DNA from: Burkholderia multivorans ATCC BAA-247
GTDB lineage: Bacteria > Pseudomonadota > Gammaproteobacteria > Burkholderiales > Burkholderiaceae
DNA: 64,000 bases
Assembly: GCF_000959525.1 (NCBI RefSeq)
Contig: NZ_CP009832.1
Span: forward strand, 682,001 to 746,000
Direction of reading: 5' to 3'
Below, one piece after another: positions 9,270-19,463 of the stretch. A program made the translations under genes and the position numbers. The notes under the pieces are model-generated. The model was not told where the DNA came from. It saw only the letters and a program-made list of their open reading frames with translations, and searched no databases. Every line of letters begins with the position of its first letter. Position 1 is the first letter of the stretch.

Positions 9270-10169
9270 ATGACCAAGATGCCCGACTCCCTCGCCCTCG
9301 ACGCCCGACGCGCGACGCCGGACGATGCGCCGCTCAGCGACAGCATCGGCGCGACCAGCACGCCGCTCGATCTCGCCGCGCAGCAGGCCGGCACGCAGAC
9401 GCTGTTGCGCGGCCTCGCGATTCTCGAAGCGATCGCGAACGGCGCGCGCGACATGCGCGCGATCGGCGCCGCGCTCGGCACGACGCGCAGCACCACGCAT
9501 CGCCTCGTCAGCAGCCTCGTGCAGGCCCGCTATCTGCGCCAGGTGCAGGGCGGCTATCTACTGGGGCCGAAGCTGATCGAACTCGGCACGATCGCACTCG
9601 AGCAGATGCCGCTGACCGCCGTTGCGCGGCCGCATCTCGAGGCGCTTGCCGAAGCGACGCTCGACACGATTCATCTCGGCGTGCGCGACGGCGACGACGT
9701 GCTGTACATCGACAAGATTCCCGGCACGCGCGGGCTCGAGATGCGCTCGCGCGTCGGCCACCGGATGCCGCTCGCCTCGACCGGCATCGGCAAGGCGATG
9801 ATGCTCGACCTCGCGCCGGAGACGTGGCGCACGCTGTTCGAGGCCGCGCGGCGCGCGCTCGCCGGTGTCAGCTTCAAGCCCGACAACCGGCCCGACTCGG
9901 CGGCGTTCCTGCAGCGGATGGCGCACTACGCGGCCGGCGGCTACACGTTCGACCTCGAGGAGAACGAGGCGTCGATCCGCTGCGTGGCGGCGCCGATCCG
10001 CGACGCGTCGGGTGCGATCGTCGCGGCGGTGTCGGTCGCGAGCACGATTCCGTACATGCCGCACGACCGGATGGACGAACTGATTCCGCTCGTGCAGCGC
10101 GAAGCGCGAGCCATTTCCGCGGAGCTGGGCTGGAGCCCGCCGCAGGGTACCCGCAGGATCAAACGATGA
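9270..10169 (+). CDS. IclR-family transcriptional regulator of the sugar cluster
   Basis: A 299-aa IclR-type regulator. It has an N-terminal winged helix (TLLRGLAILEAIANGARDMR, then GTTRSTTHRLVSSL as the recognition helix, about residues 45-80) and a C-terminal effector domain (LGVRDGDDVLYIDKIPG, MPLASTGIGKAMM, GYTFDLEENEASIRCVAAPI, SVASTIPYMP). The first 40 or so residues are an extra unconserved leader. It overlaps dgoK by ATGA, so it most likely controls this cluster, with a sugar acid or keto-deoxy acid as the plausible effector. Family members of this type regulate galactonate and gluconate catabolism. Effector and operator were not identified. Confidence 0.9.
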   Translation: MTKMPDSLALDARRATPDDAPLSDSIGATSTPLDLAAQQAGTQTLLRGLAILEAIANGARDMRAIGAALGTTRSTTHRLVSSLVQARYLRQVQGGYLLGPKLIELGTIALEQMPLTAVARPHLEALAEATLDTIHLGVRDGDDVLYIDKIPGTRGLEMRSRVGHRMPLASTGIGKAMMLDLAPETWRTLFEAARRALAGVSFKPDNRPDSAAFLQRMAHYAAGGYTFDLEENEASIRCVAAPIRDASGAIVAAVSVASTIPYMPHDRMDELIPLVQREARAISAELGWSPPQGTRRIKR

Positions 10170-11191
10170 CGAATCCGACCCGGACCGTTCCGGATGCCGC
10201 CGGCGCCGCAGCGTCGCTGATCGCGCTCGACTGGGGCACGACGTCGCTGCGCGCCTATCTGTACGATGCGCGCGGCGCGTTGCTCGACACGCGCAGCCGC
10301 GCGGCGGGCGTGATGCATGTGCCGGGCGGCAGTGCGCACGCATTCGACGCGGCGTTCGAGGATGCGTGCGGCGACTGGCTCGACCGCGCGGGCGCCGTGC
10401 CGGTGCTCGCGGCCGGCATGGTCGGCAGCGCGCAGGGCTGGCGCGAGGCGCCGTACGTCGCGGTGCCGGCCGGCGCCGACGCGCTCGTCGCGGGTCTCGT
10501 CACGGTGACGACCGCGCGCGGCGCGACCGTGTCGATCGTGCCGGGCGTGATCGCGACGGGCGAGCTGCCCGACGTGATGCGCGGCGAAGAAACGCAGATC
10601 GTCGGCGCGCTCGCGGCCGATCCGACGCTTGATGCCGATCGTTCAGGGCTCCTGATCGGGTTGCCGGGCACCCATGCGAAATGGGCGTGGGTCAACGGCG
10701 GCCTCATCGAGCGATTCCAGACCTTCATGACGGGCGAGCTGTTTGCCGCGCTGCGCGACCACACGATTCTCGGCCGCACGATGCGCGCGCCGGCGTCGCC
10801 GGATCGCGCCGCGTTCGAGCGCGGCGTGACGGTTGCACGCGACGCGCAGCACACCGGGCTGCTCGGCACGATTTTCAGCACGCGCACGCTCGGCCTGACC
10901 GAGCGTCTCGCGCCCGATGCGCAGGGCGACTATCTGTCCGGGCTGTTGATCGGCCATGAGCTGAACGCGCTCGACGCGATGCTCGCCGAACGCGGCGCGA
11001 CGCTCGCGAACCAGCCGCTGCTGCTGATCGGCGACGACCGGCTGTGCGCGCGCTACGTCGACGCGCTGCACGTGTTCGGCTGCATGCACGCACGCGTCGT
11101 CGCGCACGCGACCGAGCGCGGGCTGTGGCAGATCGCGTCGCGCGCGGGGCTCGTGCACACGGACGGCGAACCCGTATGCGCCGGCCACTGA
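10166..11191 (+). CDS. dgoK: 2-dehydro-3-deoxygalactonokinase
   Basis: Phosphorylates 2-keto-3-deoxy-D-galactonate with ATP to the 6-phosphate, which DgoA then cleaves. The 341-aa protein starts its conserved core at IALDWGTTSLRAYLYD (about residue 18), the phosphate-binding loop of this DgoK family. Other conserved blocks are AGMVGSAQGWREAPYV, GEETQIVGAL, LIGLPGTHAKWAWV and FMTGELFAAL. The ATG overlaps the stop of the regulator gene. It sits directly upstream of dgoA, the usual arrangement for the De Ley-Doudoroff galactose route. Confidence 0.92.
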   Translation: MTNPTRTVPDAAGAAASLIALDWGTTSLRAYLYDARGALLDTRSRAAGVMHVPGGSAHAFDAAFEDACGDWLDRAGAVPVLAAGMVGSAQGWREAPYVAVPAGADALVAGLVTVTTARGATVSIVPGVIATGELPDVMRGEETQIVGALAADPTLDADRSGLLIGLPGTHAKWAWVNGGLIERFQTFMTGELFAALRDHTILGRTMRAPASPDRAAFERGVTVARDAQHTGLLGTIFSTRTLGLTERLAPDAQGDYLSGLLIGHELNALDAMLAERGATLANQPLLLIGDDRLCARYVDALHVFGCMHARVVAHATERGLWQIASRAGLVHTDGEPVCAGH

Positions 11192-11219
11192 ACCGAACCG
11201 ATTGCGGAGGAATGTAACG

Positions 11220-11897
11220 ATGTCGTCCGACCTGACGCTGCCCGCGCCGTACACGCCGCATGCCGGCCTGATGCGCGCGTTCGACGCGTGCCCGCTGATC
11301 GCAATCCTGCGCGGCATCACGCCGGCCGAAGCGGTCGAGCACGGCCGCGCGCTGTACGACGCCGGCTTCCGGCTCGTCGAGGTGCCGCTCAATTCGCCGG
11401 CGCCGTTCGATAGCATCGCCGCGCTGCGCCGCGCGTTGCCGGACGACGCCATCGTCGGCGCGGGCACCGTGCTGCGCGCCGAATACGTGGACCGCGTGCA
11501 GGACGCAGGCGGTGCGCTGATCGTGATGCCGCATGCGGATACCGCGGTGATACGCCGTGCCCGCGAGCGCGGCCTCGCCTGCGCGCCGGGCGTCGCGACG
11601 CCGACCGAAGCGTTCGCGGCGCTCGCCAACGGCGCCGACGTGCTGAAGATGTTTCCGGCCGAGCAGCTCGGCACGGCGGTCGTGAAGGCATGGCGCGCGG
11701 TGATCGATCGCGCGGTGCCGCTCGTGCCGGTCGGCGGGATCGCACCCGACAACATGCAGCCGTTCCTCGCGGCCGGCGCGAACGGTTTCGGGCTCGGCTC
11801 CGCGCTCTACCGGCCGGGCCAGTCGGCCGATACGACGGCCGCCAATGCACGCGCGTTCCAGGCCGGCCTGCGCGCGGCGCGCGACGGAGCCGCATGA
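11220..11897 (+). CDS. dgoA: 2-dehydro-3-deoxy-6-phosphogalactonate aldolase
   Basis: Class I aldolase that splits KDPGal into pyruvate and glyceraldehyde 3-phosphate. The protein (225 aa) shows CPLIAILRGITPAEA, the Glu-containing substrate motif RLVEVPLNSPAPFDSI, VGAGTVL, and the Schiff-base lysine in DVLKMFPAEQLG. VPVGGIAPDN follows near the C-terminus. The ATG at 11220 has GGAGG nine bases upstream and was preferred to ATG 11202. Its stop overlaps the next gene's start (ATGA). A second aldolase of the same superfamily (eda) lies at 52213; the two differ around the substrate pocket. Confidence 0.93.
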   Translation: MSSDLTLPAPYTPHAGLMRAFDACPLIAILRGITPAEAVEHGRALYDAGFRLVEVPLNSPAPFDSIAALRRALPDDAIVGAGTVLRAEYVDRVQDAGGALIVMPHADTAVIRRARERGLACAPGVATPTEAFAALANGADVLKMFPAEQLGTAVVKAWRAVIDRAVPLVPVGGIAPDNMQPFLAAGANGFGLGSALYRPGQSADTTAANARAFQAGLRAARDGAA

Positions 11898-12676
11898 TGA
11901 ACCGGCTGGCGGGCAAGGTCGCGATGGTTACCGGCGCGGCGCGCGGCATCGGCGCGGCAATCGCGCGCGCATTTGCCGGCGAGGGCGCGCGCGTCGCGCT
12001 CGTCGACGTCGATTTCGCGCAGGCCGAGCATACGGCCGCGGCGATTGCGCGCGACGTCGAGGGTGCACGCGTGCTGCCGCTGCATGCGGACGTCACGCAG
12101 CAGGGCTCGGTACGCGACGCGCTCGCGCAGGCGGAAGCGGCGCTCGGCGCGCTCGACGTGCTCGTGAACAACGCGGGCATCAACGTGTTCGCCGATCCGC
12201 TGACGATGTCGGACGACGACTGGCGCCGCTGCTTCGCGGTCGATCTCGACGGGGTCTGGCACGGCTGCCGCGCGGCGCTGCCGGGCATGGTCGAGCGCGG
12301 GCGCGGCAGCATCGTGAACATCGCGTCGACGCATGCGTTCCGGATCATCCCGGGCTGTTTTCCGTACCCGGTCGCGAAGCACGGCGTGCTTGGCCTCACG
12401 CGCGCGCTCGGCATCGAATACGCGGCGCGCAACGTGCGCGTGAACGCGATCGCGCCGGGCTACATCGAGACGCAGCTCACGCGCGACTGGTGGGACGCGC
12501 AGCCCGATCCGGCCGCCGCGCGCGCCGAGACGCTCGCGCTGCAGCCGATGAAGCGGATCGGCCGGCCCGAAGAAGTCGCGATGACCGCGGTGTTCCTCGC
12601 GTCCGACGAGGCGCCGTTCATCAATGCCGCGTGCATCACCGTCGACGGCGGGCGCGCGGCGCTGTACCACGACTGA
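11894..12676 (+). CDS. SDR oxidoreductase, likely sugar 1-dehydrogenase
   Basis: A 260-aa classical short-chain dehydrogenase with a Rossmann nucleotide loop (MVTGAARGIGAAIA), the NNAGINV motif, a catalytic Ser in NIASTHAF and the Tyr-x-x-x-Lys in YPVAKHG. The C-terminal PEEVAMTAVFLASDEA and VDGG are typical. An Asp closing the second strand (VDVD) favours NAD+ over NADP+. Translational overlap with dgoA implies a role in the same pathway, probably oxidation of galactose, arabinose or a derived alcohol or lactone precursor. The exact substrate cannot be read from sequence. Confidence 0.85.
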   Translation: MMNRLAGKVAMVTGAARGIGAAIARAFAGEGARVALVDVDFAQAEHTAAAIARDVEGARVLPLHADVTQQGSVRDALAQAEAALGALDVLVNNAGINVFADPLTMSDDDWRRCFAVDLDGVWHGCRAALPGMVERGRGSIVNIASTHAFRIIPGCFPYPVAKHGVLGLTRALGIEYAARNVRVNAIAPGYIETQLTRDWWDAQPDPAAARAETLALQPMKRIGRPEEVAMTAVFLASDEAPFINAACITVDGGRAALYHD

Positions 12677-12783
12677 ACTGAAGCAACGATTCGACAGACC
12701 GCACGTGCGCCGGCCGCGCGCACGCTGCGTCGACACCAACAAGCGGCCGCATCCTGTTCGATGAAGACAAGGAGACACTGGAG

Positions 12784-13779
12784 ATGAAACGCAGAACGTT
12801 CGTCACGCTGGCCGCTGCGGCCGCGGTGGTGATGGGGAGCCCGATCGCGCACGCGGCCGATCCGGTGAAGATCGGCTTTCTCGTGAAGCAGCCGGAAGAG
12901 CCCTGGTTCCAGGACGAGTGGAAGTTCGCGGAGATCGCCGCGAAGGACAAGGGCTTCACGCTCGTGAAGATCGGCGCGCCGTCGGGCGAGAAGGTGATGA
13001 GCGCGATCGACAACCTCGCCGCGCAGAAGGCGCAGGGCTTCATCATCTGCACGCCCGACGTGAAGCTCGGGCCGGGCATCGTCGCGAAGGCGAAGTCGCA
13101 CAACCTGAAGATGATGACGGTCGACGACCGCCTCGTCGACGGCGCGGGCAAGCCGATCGAAGCGGTGCCGCACATGGGGATCTCGGCGTACAACATCGGC
13201 AAGCAGGTCGGCGAGGGTATCGCGGCCGAGATCAAGAAGCGTGGCTGGGACATGAAGGACGTCGGCGCGATCGACATCACGTACGAGCAGCTGCCGACCG
13301 CGCACGACCGCACGACGGGTGCGACCGATGCGCTTGTCGCCGCCGGTTTTCCGAAGGCGAACGTGATCGCGGCGCCGCAGGCGAAGACCGACACCGAGAA
13401 CGCGTTCAACGCGGCGAACATCGCGCTCACGAAAAATCCGCAGTTCAAGCACTGGGTCGCCTACGGCCTGAACGACGAGGCCGTGCTCGGCGCCGTGCGC
13501 GCGGCCGAAGGGCGCGGCTTCAAGGCGGACAACATGATCGGCATCGGCATCGGCGGCTCCGACTCCGCGCTGAACGAGTTCAAGAAACCGCAGCCGACCG
13601 GCTTCTTCGGCACCGTCATCATCAGCCCGAAGCGCCACGGCGAGGAAACCTCCGAGCTGATGTACACGTGGATCACGCAGGGCAAGGCGCCGCCGCCGCT
13701 GACGCTCACCACCGGCATGCTCGCGACGCGCGACAACGTGACGAAGGTGCGCGAGCAGATGGGACTCGCATCGAAGTAA
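12784..13779 (+). CDS. araF: Periplasmic sugar-binding protein, AraF type
   Basis: A 331-aa solute-binding protein with a signal peptide ([20 protein letters not shown]...AHA). The mature N-terminus [21 protein letters not shown] closely matches the remembered E. coli L-arabinose-binding protein AraF. Further AraF-like stretches are [25 protein letters not shown] and [14 protein letters not shown]. It delivers L-arabinose, and in AraF-type proteins also D-galactose or D-fucose, to AraGH. GGAG lies just before the ATG. The 107 bases between the SDR gene and araF may hold a promoter; no clear one was seen. Confidence 0.92.
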   Translation: MKRRTFVTLAAAAAVVMGSPIAHAADPVKIGFLVKQPEEPWFQDEWKFAEIAAKDKGFTLVKIGAPSGEKVMSAIDNLAAQKAQGFIICTPDVKLGPGIVAKAKSHNLKMMTVDDRLVDGAGKPIEAVPHMGISAYNIGKQVGEGIAAEIKKRGWDMKDVGAIDITYEQLPTAHDRTTGATDALVAAGFPKANVIAAPQAKTDTENAFNAANIALTKNPQFKHWVAYGLNDEAVLGAVRAAEGRGFKADNMIGIGIGGSDSALNEFKKPQPTGFFGTVIISPKRHGEETSELMYTWITQGKAPPPLTLTTGMLATRDNVTKVREQMGLASK

Positions 13780-13855
13780 CGGGCGCCGCGCGGCCGTCGC
13801 AGCGATGCGGCGGCGCGCGGTCCATCGATCATGCAAGTGGAAGTGGAGAAGCGAC

Positions 13856-15367
13856 GTGTCAGCGGCACTGCGTTTTGACAATATCGGCAAGGTATTTCCC
13901 GGCGTACGCGCGCTCGACGGCATCTCGTTCGACGTGCACGCCGGCGAGGTGCACGGCCTGATGGGCGAGAACGGCGCGGGCAAGTCGACGCTGCTGAAGA
14001 TTCTCGGCGGCGAATATCAGCCCGATGCGGGCAGCGTGCTGGTCGACGGCCGGCCCGTGCATTTTCCGAATGCGGCGGCATCGATCGCGGCCGGCATCGC
14101 GGTGATTCACCAGGAGCTGCAGTACGTGCCCGACCTGACGGTCGCGGAAAACCTGCTGCTCGGCCGCCTGCCGAACGCGTTCGGCTGGGTGAGAAAGGGC
14201 GACGCGAAGCGCTACGTGCGCGAGCGGCTCGCCGCGATGGGCGTCGATCTGGATCCGGCTGCGAAGCTCGGTCGGCTGTCGATCGCGCAGCGGCAGATGG
14301 TCGAGATCTGCAAGGCGCTGATGCGCAACGCGCGCGTGATCGCGCTCGACGAGCCGACGAGCTCGCTGTCGCACCGCGAGACCGAAGTGCTGTTCAAGCT
14401 TGTCGACGACTTGCGCGCGCAGGGCCGTGCGCTGATCTACATCTCGCACCGCATGGACGAGATCTACCGGCTGTGCGACGCCTGCACGATCTTCCGCGAC
14501 GGCCGCAAGATCGCGTCGCACGCATCGCTTGCCGACGTGCCGCGCGAGCGGCTCGTCGCCGAGATGGTCGGGCGCGAGATCTCGGACATCTATCACTACG
14601 CGCCGCGCGCGCTCGGCGACGTGCGGTTCTCGGTCGAAGGCATCGAGGGCCCCGCGCTGCGCGAGCCGGCGAGCTTCTCGGTGCGTGCGGGCGAGATCGT
14701 CGGCTTCTTCGGGCTCGTCGGCGCGGGCCGCAGCGAACTGATGCGGCTCGTGTACGGCGCCGACCGCCGCCGCGCGGGCGCGCTGACGCTCGACGGCAAG
14801 CGCATCGACGTGAAGCGCACCGGCGACGCGATCCGTCACGGGATCGTGCTGTGCCCGGAAGACCGCAAGGAAGAAGGGATCATCGCGATGGCGTCGGTCG
14901 CGGAGAACATCAACATCAGCTGCCGCCGCCATTCGCTGCGCGCCGGGCTCTTCATCGATCGCAAGACCGAGAACGACACGGCCGACCGCTTCATCCAGCG
15001 GCTGAAGATCAAGACGCCGAACCGCCGGCAGAAGATCCGCTTCCTGTCGGGCGGCAACCAGCAGAAGGCGATCCTCTCGCGCTGGCTCGCCGAGCCCGAC
15101 CTGAAGGTCGTGATCCTCGACGAGCCGACGCGCGGCATCGATGTCGGCGCGAAGCACGAGATCTACGACGTGATCTATCGGCTCGCGGAACGCGGCTGCG
15201 CGATCGTGATGGTGTCGTCGGAGCTGCCGGAAGTGCTCGGCGTGTCCGACCGCATCGTCGTGATGCGCGAAGGCCGCATCGCGGGTGAGCTGCCGCGCGC
15301 GCAGGCGAACGAGCACGCGGTGCTGAGCCTCGCGCTGCCGCAGGCGAGCGCGGTGCAGGCCGCGTGA
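13856..15367 (+). CDS. araG: Sugar ABC transporter ATPase, AraG type
   Basis: A 503-aa protein with two fused ABC domains, as in AraG/MglA/RbsA. Domain one has Walker [12 protein letters not shown], signature [15 protein letters not shown] and Walker [13 protein letters not shown]. Domain two has a degenerate Walker A ([11 protein letters not shown]), as is normal for this family, signature [15 protein letters not shown] and Walker [13 protein letters not shown]. The GTG at 13856 has GGAGAAG upstream and gives the standard length; an in-frame ATG at 13805 adds 17 unconserved residues. It powers import by AraH. Confidence 0.92.
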   Translation: MSAALRFDNIGKVFPGVRALDGISFDVHAGEVHGLMGENGAGKSTLLKILGGEYQPDAGSVLVDGRPVHFPNAAASIAAGIAVIHQELQYVPDLTVAENLLLGRLPNAFGWVRKGDAKRYVRERLAAMGVDLDPAAKLGRLSIAQRQMVEICKALMRNARVIALDEPTSSLSHRETEVLFKLVDDLRAQGRALIYISHRMDEIYRLCDACTIFRDGRKIASHASLADVPRERLVAEMVGREISDIYHYAPRALGDVRFSVEGIEGPALREPASFSVRAGEIVGFFGLVGAGRSELMRLVYGADRRRAGALTLDGKRIDVKRTGDAIRHGIVLCPEDRKEEGIIAMASVAENINISCRRHSLRAGLFIDRKTENDTADRFIQRLKIKTPNRRQKIRFLSGGNQQKAILSRWLAEPDLKVVILDEPTRGIDVGAKHEIYDVIYRLAERGCAIVMVSSELPEVLGVSDRIVVMREGRIAGELPRAQANEHAVLSLALPQASAVQAA

Positions 15368-15441
15368 CGCCGCCGGGCGCCGGATTCGAATCGATAGCGC
15401 GCGGCGCAGGGCCGCGCGATGCAGGAGCAGGAGACACAACC

Positions 15442-16458
15442 ATGCAAGTCAACGAAAACCTCGCCAGCGCAGCCGTGAAGCCGTCGGCCGACGCGCTGGT
15501 GCCGCAGCAGAGCGACCGCCAGAAATGGTGGCAGCAGCTCACCGAATACAGCTTGATCGCGATCTTCGCGGTGATGTTCGTCACGATGTCGCTGACGGTC
15601 GATCACTTCTTCTCGATCGACAACATGCTCGGCCTCGCGCTGTCGATCTCGCAGATCGGGATGGTCGCGTGCACGATGATGTTCTGTCTCGCGTCGCGCG
15701 ACTTCGACTTGTCGATCGGCTCGACCGTCGCGTTCTCGGGCGTGCTCTGCGCGATGGTGCTGAACGCGACCGACAACACGTTCGTCGCGATCGTCGCGGC
15801 GGTCGCGGCCGGCGCCGCGATCGGCTTCGTCAACGGCGCGGTGATCGCCTACCTGCGGATCAACGCGCTGATCACGACGCTCGCGACGATGGAGATCGTG
15901 CGCGGGCTCGGCTTCATCGTGTCGAAGGGGCAGGCGGTCGGCGTGTCGTCGGATACCTTCATCGCGCTCGGCGGCCTCACGCTGTTCGGCGTATCGCTGC
16001 CGATCTGGGTCACGCTGCTGTGCTTCATCGTGTTCGGCGTGCTGCTGAACCAGACCGTGTACGGCCGCAACACGCTCGCGATCGGCGGCAATCCGGAAGC
16101 GTCGCGGCTCGCCGGGATCAACGTCGAACGCACGCGCGTCTACATCTTCCTGATCCAGGGTGCGGTGACCGCGCTCGCGGGCGTGATCCTCGCATCGCGG
16201 ATCACGTCGGGCCAGCCGAACGCCGCGCAGGGCTTCGAGCTGAACGTGATTTCGGCGTGCGTGCTCGGCGGCGTGTCGCTGATGGGCGGCCGCGCGACGA
16301 TCTCGGGCGTCGTGATCGGCGTGCTGATCATGGGCACCGTCGAGAACGTGATGAACCTGCTGAACATCGACGCGTTCTATCAGTACCTGGTGCGCGGCGC
16401 GATCCTGCTCGCGGCCGTGCTGCTCGACCAGCTGAAGAACCGCGGCGCACGCGACTGA
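15442..16458 (+). CDS. araH: Sugar ABC transporter permease, AraH type
   Basis: A 338-aa inner-membrane permease of the BPD_transp_2 family with about 8-10 hydrophobic segments, starting at YSLIAIFAVMFVTMSLTV. The family EAA-like loop is seen at NTLAIGGNPEASRLAGINV. The C-terminus has GFELNVISACVLGGVSLMGG and ISGVVIGVLIMG. The ATG at 15442 follows GGAGCAGGAG. It completes the araFGH importer, lying 75 bases after araG. Confidence 0.92.
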   Translation: MQVNENLASAAVKPSADALVPQQSDRQKWWQQLTEYSLIAIFAVMFVTMSLTVDHFFSIDNMLGLALSISQIGMVACTMMFCLASRDFDLSIGSTVAFSGVLCAMVLNATDNTFVAIVAAVAAGAAIGFVNGAVIAYLRINALITTLATMEIVRGLGFIVSKGQAVGVSSDTFIALGGLTLFGVSLPIWVTLLCFIVFGVLLNQTVYGRNTLAIGGNPEASRLAGINVERTRVYIFLIQGAVTALAGVILASRITSGQPNAAQGFELNVISACVLGGVSLMGGRATISGVVIGVLIMGTVENVMNLLNIDAFYQYLVRGAILLAAVLLDQLKNRGARD

Positions 16459-16480
16459 ACCGCCTACACGGAGACGCTGC

Positions 16481-17275
16481 ATGACCACCGATTCTTCCGC
16501 GCGCGACGCGCATGCGAACTATGCGCACTATCCGAGCCTCGTCGATCGCGCGGTGCTGATCACCGGCGGTGCGACCGGCATCGGCGCGTCGTTCGTCGAG
16601 CACTTCGCGCAGCAGGGCGCGCGCGTCGCGTTCGTCGACCTCGATGCGGACGCGGGTCGCGCGCTCGCCGATCGTCTCGGCGGCGCACGCCACGCGCCGC
16701 TGTTCCTGCCGTGCGACCTGACCGACATCGAGGCGCTGCGTCGCGCGATCGACACGATCCGTACGCAGATCGGCGCGATCGCGGTGCTCGTGAACAATGC
16801 GGCGAACGATGTGCGGCATGCGATCGCCGACGTGACGCCCGCGTCGTTCGACGCCGGCATCGCGGTGAACCTGCGGCACCAGTTCTTCGCTGCGCAGGCC
16901 GTGATCGACGACATGAAACGGCTCGGCGGCGGTGCGATCATCAACCTCGGCTCGATCAGCTGGATGCTGAAGAACGGCGGCTATCCGGTGTACGTGATGG
17001 CGAAGGCGGCCGTGCAGGGCCTCACGCGCGGGCTCGCGCGCGATCTCGGCCCGTTCGGGATTCGCGTGAATTCGCTGGTGCCCGGCTGGGTGATGACCGA
17101 CAAGCAGCGCCGGCTCTGGCTCGACGACGCGGGCCGCGCCGCAATCAAGGCCGGCCAGTGCCTCGAGGCGGAGTTGCTGCCGGCCGATCTCGCGCGCATG
17201 GCGCTGTTCCTCGCGGCCGACGACAGCCGGATGATCACCGCGCAGGACGTGATCGTCGACGGCGGGTGGGCCTGA
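16481..17275 (+). CDS. SDR sugar 1-dehydrogenase (second copy-type)
   Basis: A 264-aa short-chain dehydrogenase with ITGGATGIGASFVEHF (nucleotide loop), VDLDADAG (Asp favouring NAD+), NNAANDVRHA, the Ser in NLGSISWM and Y-x-x-x-K as YVMAKAA. NAANDxRH and NLRHQFF resemble D-xylose, L-arabinose and galactose 1-dehydrogenases of oxidative (non-phosphorylating) sugar pathways. It lies 22 bases after the permease, so imported aldose is probably oxidised here to the lactone. It is clearly different in sequence from the SDR at 11894, so the two likely act on different substrates or steps. Confidence 0.85.
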   Translation: MTTDSSARDAHANYAHYPSLVDRAVLITGGATGIGASFVEHFAQQGARVAFVDLDADAGRALADRLGGARHAPLFLPCDLTDIEALRRAIDTIRTQIGAIAVLVNNAANDVRHAIADVTPASFDAGIAVNLRHQFFAAQAVIDDMKRLGGGAIINLGSISWMLKNGGYPVYVMAKAAVQGLTRGLARDLGPFGIRVNSLVPGWVMTDKQRRLWLDDAGRAAIKAGQCLEAELLPADLARMALFLAADDSRMITAQDVIVDGGWA

Positions 17276-17345
17276 CCGTCGCGCGGCCCGCGTAGCGGCC
17301 GCCCATCGAGCGCATCGTTTCATCGACGAACGAAAGGAGCTGATC

Positions 17346-18407
17346 ATGACCGCCACGTCCTCGCGCGCATCGTCGTCCACCAGCCAGTCGCGCCGCGCGC
17401 GCCTTGCGGCCGCCGCGCAGCCGGTCAGCGCCGGGCCGCAGACCGCCGTGTTCGCGCGCGGCGTCGGCGCCGCGCATGCGGCGGCCGTCACGCTGTCGAA
17501 TGCGGCGCTGCGGGTCGACGTGCTGCCGCATCTCGGCGGCGGCATCGCGCGCTTCGACTGGCGGCGCGACGACGGCGCGCTCGTGCCGGTGTTTCGCCGC
17601 TGCGCGCAGCCGGAAACCGCGACGGACCCGAACGAGCTCGCCTGCTATTCGCTGCTGCCGTACTCGAACCGGATCGGCGGCGCGCGCTTCGAATGCGACG
17701 GACGCAGCATCGCGGTGCCGCGCAACCGGCTCGACGAGCCGCTGCCGATTCACGGCGACGGCTGGCTCTCGTGCTGGCAGGTCGACGATGCGACCGACAC
17801 GTCGCTGCGGCTGACGCTCGACCGCCGCAGCGGTGCGCCGTACGCGTTCCGCGCGGTCCAGTCGTTCGAGCTCGACGATGCGACGCTGACGATCGCGCTG
17901 ACGATCGAGAACGCGGGCCGCACGCGGCTGCCGTTCGGGCTCGGCGTGCATCCGTTCATCGTGCGCGACGACGCGACCGAACTGGCGGCCGCGGCGGGCG
18001 GCCTGTGGCTGTCCGGCGCGGATTTTCTGCCGGTGCGCCACGTGAGCGTGCCGCCTGCGTGGCAGTTCGGCGTCGCTTATCCGCTGCCGGCGACGCTCGT
18101 CAATCACGCGTTCACGGGCTGGGGCGGCCATGCGACGGTGAGCTGGCCGCGTCGCGGCATCACGCTGACGGTCGCGGCCGATGCCGACGCGTATGTGCTC
18201 TATACGCCGCCCGGCGCGGATTTCTTCTGCTTCGAGCCGGTCGATCATCCGATCAATGCGGTGAACCTGCCGGGCGGCGCGGCGGCGCACGGGATGACGT
18301 TGCTCGCGCCCGGCGAGCGGCTGACGCGGCGCTTCGCGTTCAGCGTCGCACGCAGCGACGCGCGCACCGGCGCCGTCGCGCGCGAGGGTGGTCGGCGACG
18401 CGGGTAA
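17346..18407 (+). CDS. Aldose 1-epimerase (mutarotase) family protein
   Basis: A 353-aa GalM-like protein that interconverts the alpha and beta anomers of free aldoses. Seen are [14 protein letters not shown], the catalytic-type His in [16 protein letters not shown] and [14 protein letters not shown], with the conserved Glu near the C-terminus. The first 45 residues are Ser/Ala/Arg-rich and not conserved, so translation could start further in, but GGAG (17336-17339) supports ATG 17346. It is the last gene of the sugar cluster and would supply the anomer needed by the dehydrogenase. Confidence 0.88.
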   Translation: MTATSSRASSSTSQSRRARLAAAAQPVSAGPQTAVFARGVGAAHAAAVTLSNAALRVDVLPHLGGGIARFDWRRDDGALVPVFRRCAQPETATDPNELACYSLLPYSNRIGGARFECDGRSIAVPRNRLDEPLPIHGDGWLSCWQVDDATDTSLRLTLDRRSGAPYAFRAVQSFELDDATLTIALTIENAGRTRLPFGLGVHPFIVRDDATELAAAAGGLWLSGADFLPVRHVSVPPAWQFGVAYPLPATLVNHAFTGWGGHATVSWPRRGITLTVAADADAYVLYTPPGADFFCFEPVDHPINAVNLPGGAAAHGMTLLAPGERLTRRFAFSVARSDARTGAVAREGGRRRG

Positions 18408-18410
18408 AAT
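18405..18410 (+). promoter_or_regulatory. Candidate pyrF -10 element overlapping the mutarotase stop
   Basis: TAAAAT begins on the TAA stop of the mutarotase gene and lies 38 bases before the pyrF ATG. No clear -35 was seen in the GC-rich sequence upstream. It separates pyrF from the sugar operon. Confidence 0.4.
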
Positions 18411-18447
18411 ACGCGGTCTACCAACGGTTTGCCGCGAGTATCCGCCC

Positions 18448-19275
18448 ATGTCTTCCCCGCTTACTTTCCTCGATTCGCTGCGCGCCGCGTGGCAACGCAC
18501 GAATTCGCTGCTGTGCGTCGGCCTCGATCCCGAGCCGTCGCGCTTTCCCGCGCAGTTCGACGGCCAGCCCGACGCGATCTTCGAATTCTGCCGGCAGATC
18601 GTCGATGCGACCGCGCCGTACGCGAGCGCATTCAAGCCGCAGATCGCGTATTTCGCCGCGCATCGCGCGGAGGATCAGCTCGAGCGCCTGATCGCGCACA
18701 TCCATCTGCAGCATCCCGGCCTGCCCGTGATCCTCGACGCGAAGCGCGGCGACATCGGCAGCACGGCCGAGCAGTACGCGCGCGAGGCGTTCGAGCGCTA
18801 CCGCGCGGACGCCGTGACCGTGAACCCGTACATGGGCTTCGATTCGGTCGAGCCGTATTTCGAACACGAGGGCAAGGGCGTGATCGTGCTGTGTCGTACG
18901 TCGAATCCGGGCGGCTCCGACCTGCAGTTCCTCGACACCAACGGCCGGCCGCTGTACCAGGTCGTCGCCGATCTCGCGGCGAACCGGTGGAACGCGAAGA
19001 GCGGCCAGCTCGGCCTCGTCGTCGGCGCGACGTTCCCGAAGGAGATCGAGATCGTGCGCGGGATCGTCGGCGACATGCCGCTGCTGATTCCCGGCATCGG
19101 CGCGCAGGGCGGCGACGTCCAGGCGACGGTGAACGCGGGCCGTACGGCCGACGGTACGGGCATGATGATCAACTCGTCGCGCGCGATCCTCTACGCGAGC
19201 AGCGGCGACGATTTCGCCGAAGCCGCGGCGCTCGCCGCGCAGAAGACGCGCGACGCGATCAACGCGTATCGCTGA
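18448..19275 (+). CDS. pyrF: Orotidine-5'-phosphate decarboxylase
   Basis: Converts OMP to UMP, the last step of de novo UMP synthesis. At 275 aa this is the longer form (PyrF subfamily 2). The catalytic Asp-x-Lys-x-x-Asp set is seen in [30 protein letters not shown] near the N-terminus and [16 protein letters not shown] near the C-terminus form the phosphate-binding parts. The ATG at 18448 was chosen since the conserved core begins soon after; in-frame upstream sequence overlaps the previous gene. Confidence 0.94.
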   Translation: MSSPLTFLDSLRAAWQRTNSLLCVGLDPEPSRFPAQFDGQPDAIFEFCRQIVDATAPYASAFKPQIAYFAAHRAEDQLERLIAHIHLQHPGLPVILDAKRGDIGSTAEQYAREAFERYRADAVTVNPYMGFDSVEPYFEHEGKGVIVLCRTSNPGGSDLQFLDTNGRPLYQVVADLAANRWNAKSGQLGLVVGATFPKEIEIVRGIVGDMPLLIPGIGAQGGDVQATVNAGRTADGTGMMINSSRAILYASSGDDFAEAAALAAQKTRDAINAYR

Positions 19276-19463
19276 TGCAGCCGCGCCCGCGCATGCGGGC
19301 GCTCCGCCTCCGGCGCGGCGCTGCCGCGTCGTCCCCGCCGCGCCGCCGTGGCGCGCGCGGACAACTTCCCGTCGTTTCCGCACTGCATGCGCGCGCGTCA
19401 ATCGCGCGATGCTGCCGCTTGTCATCGATCCGTCATCACAATGTCAAGAAAAGGAGCGACGCC

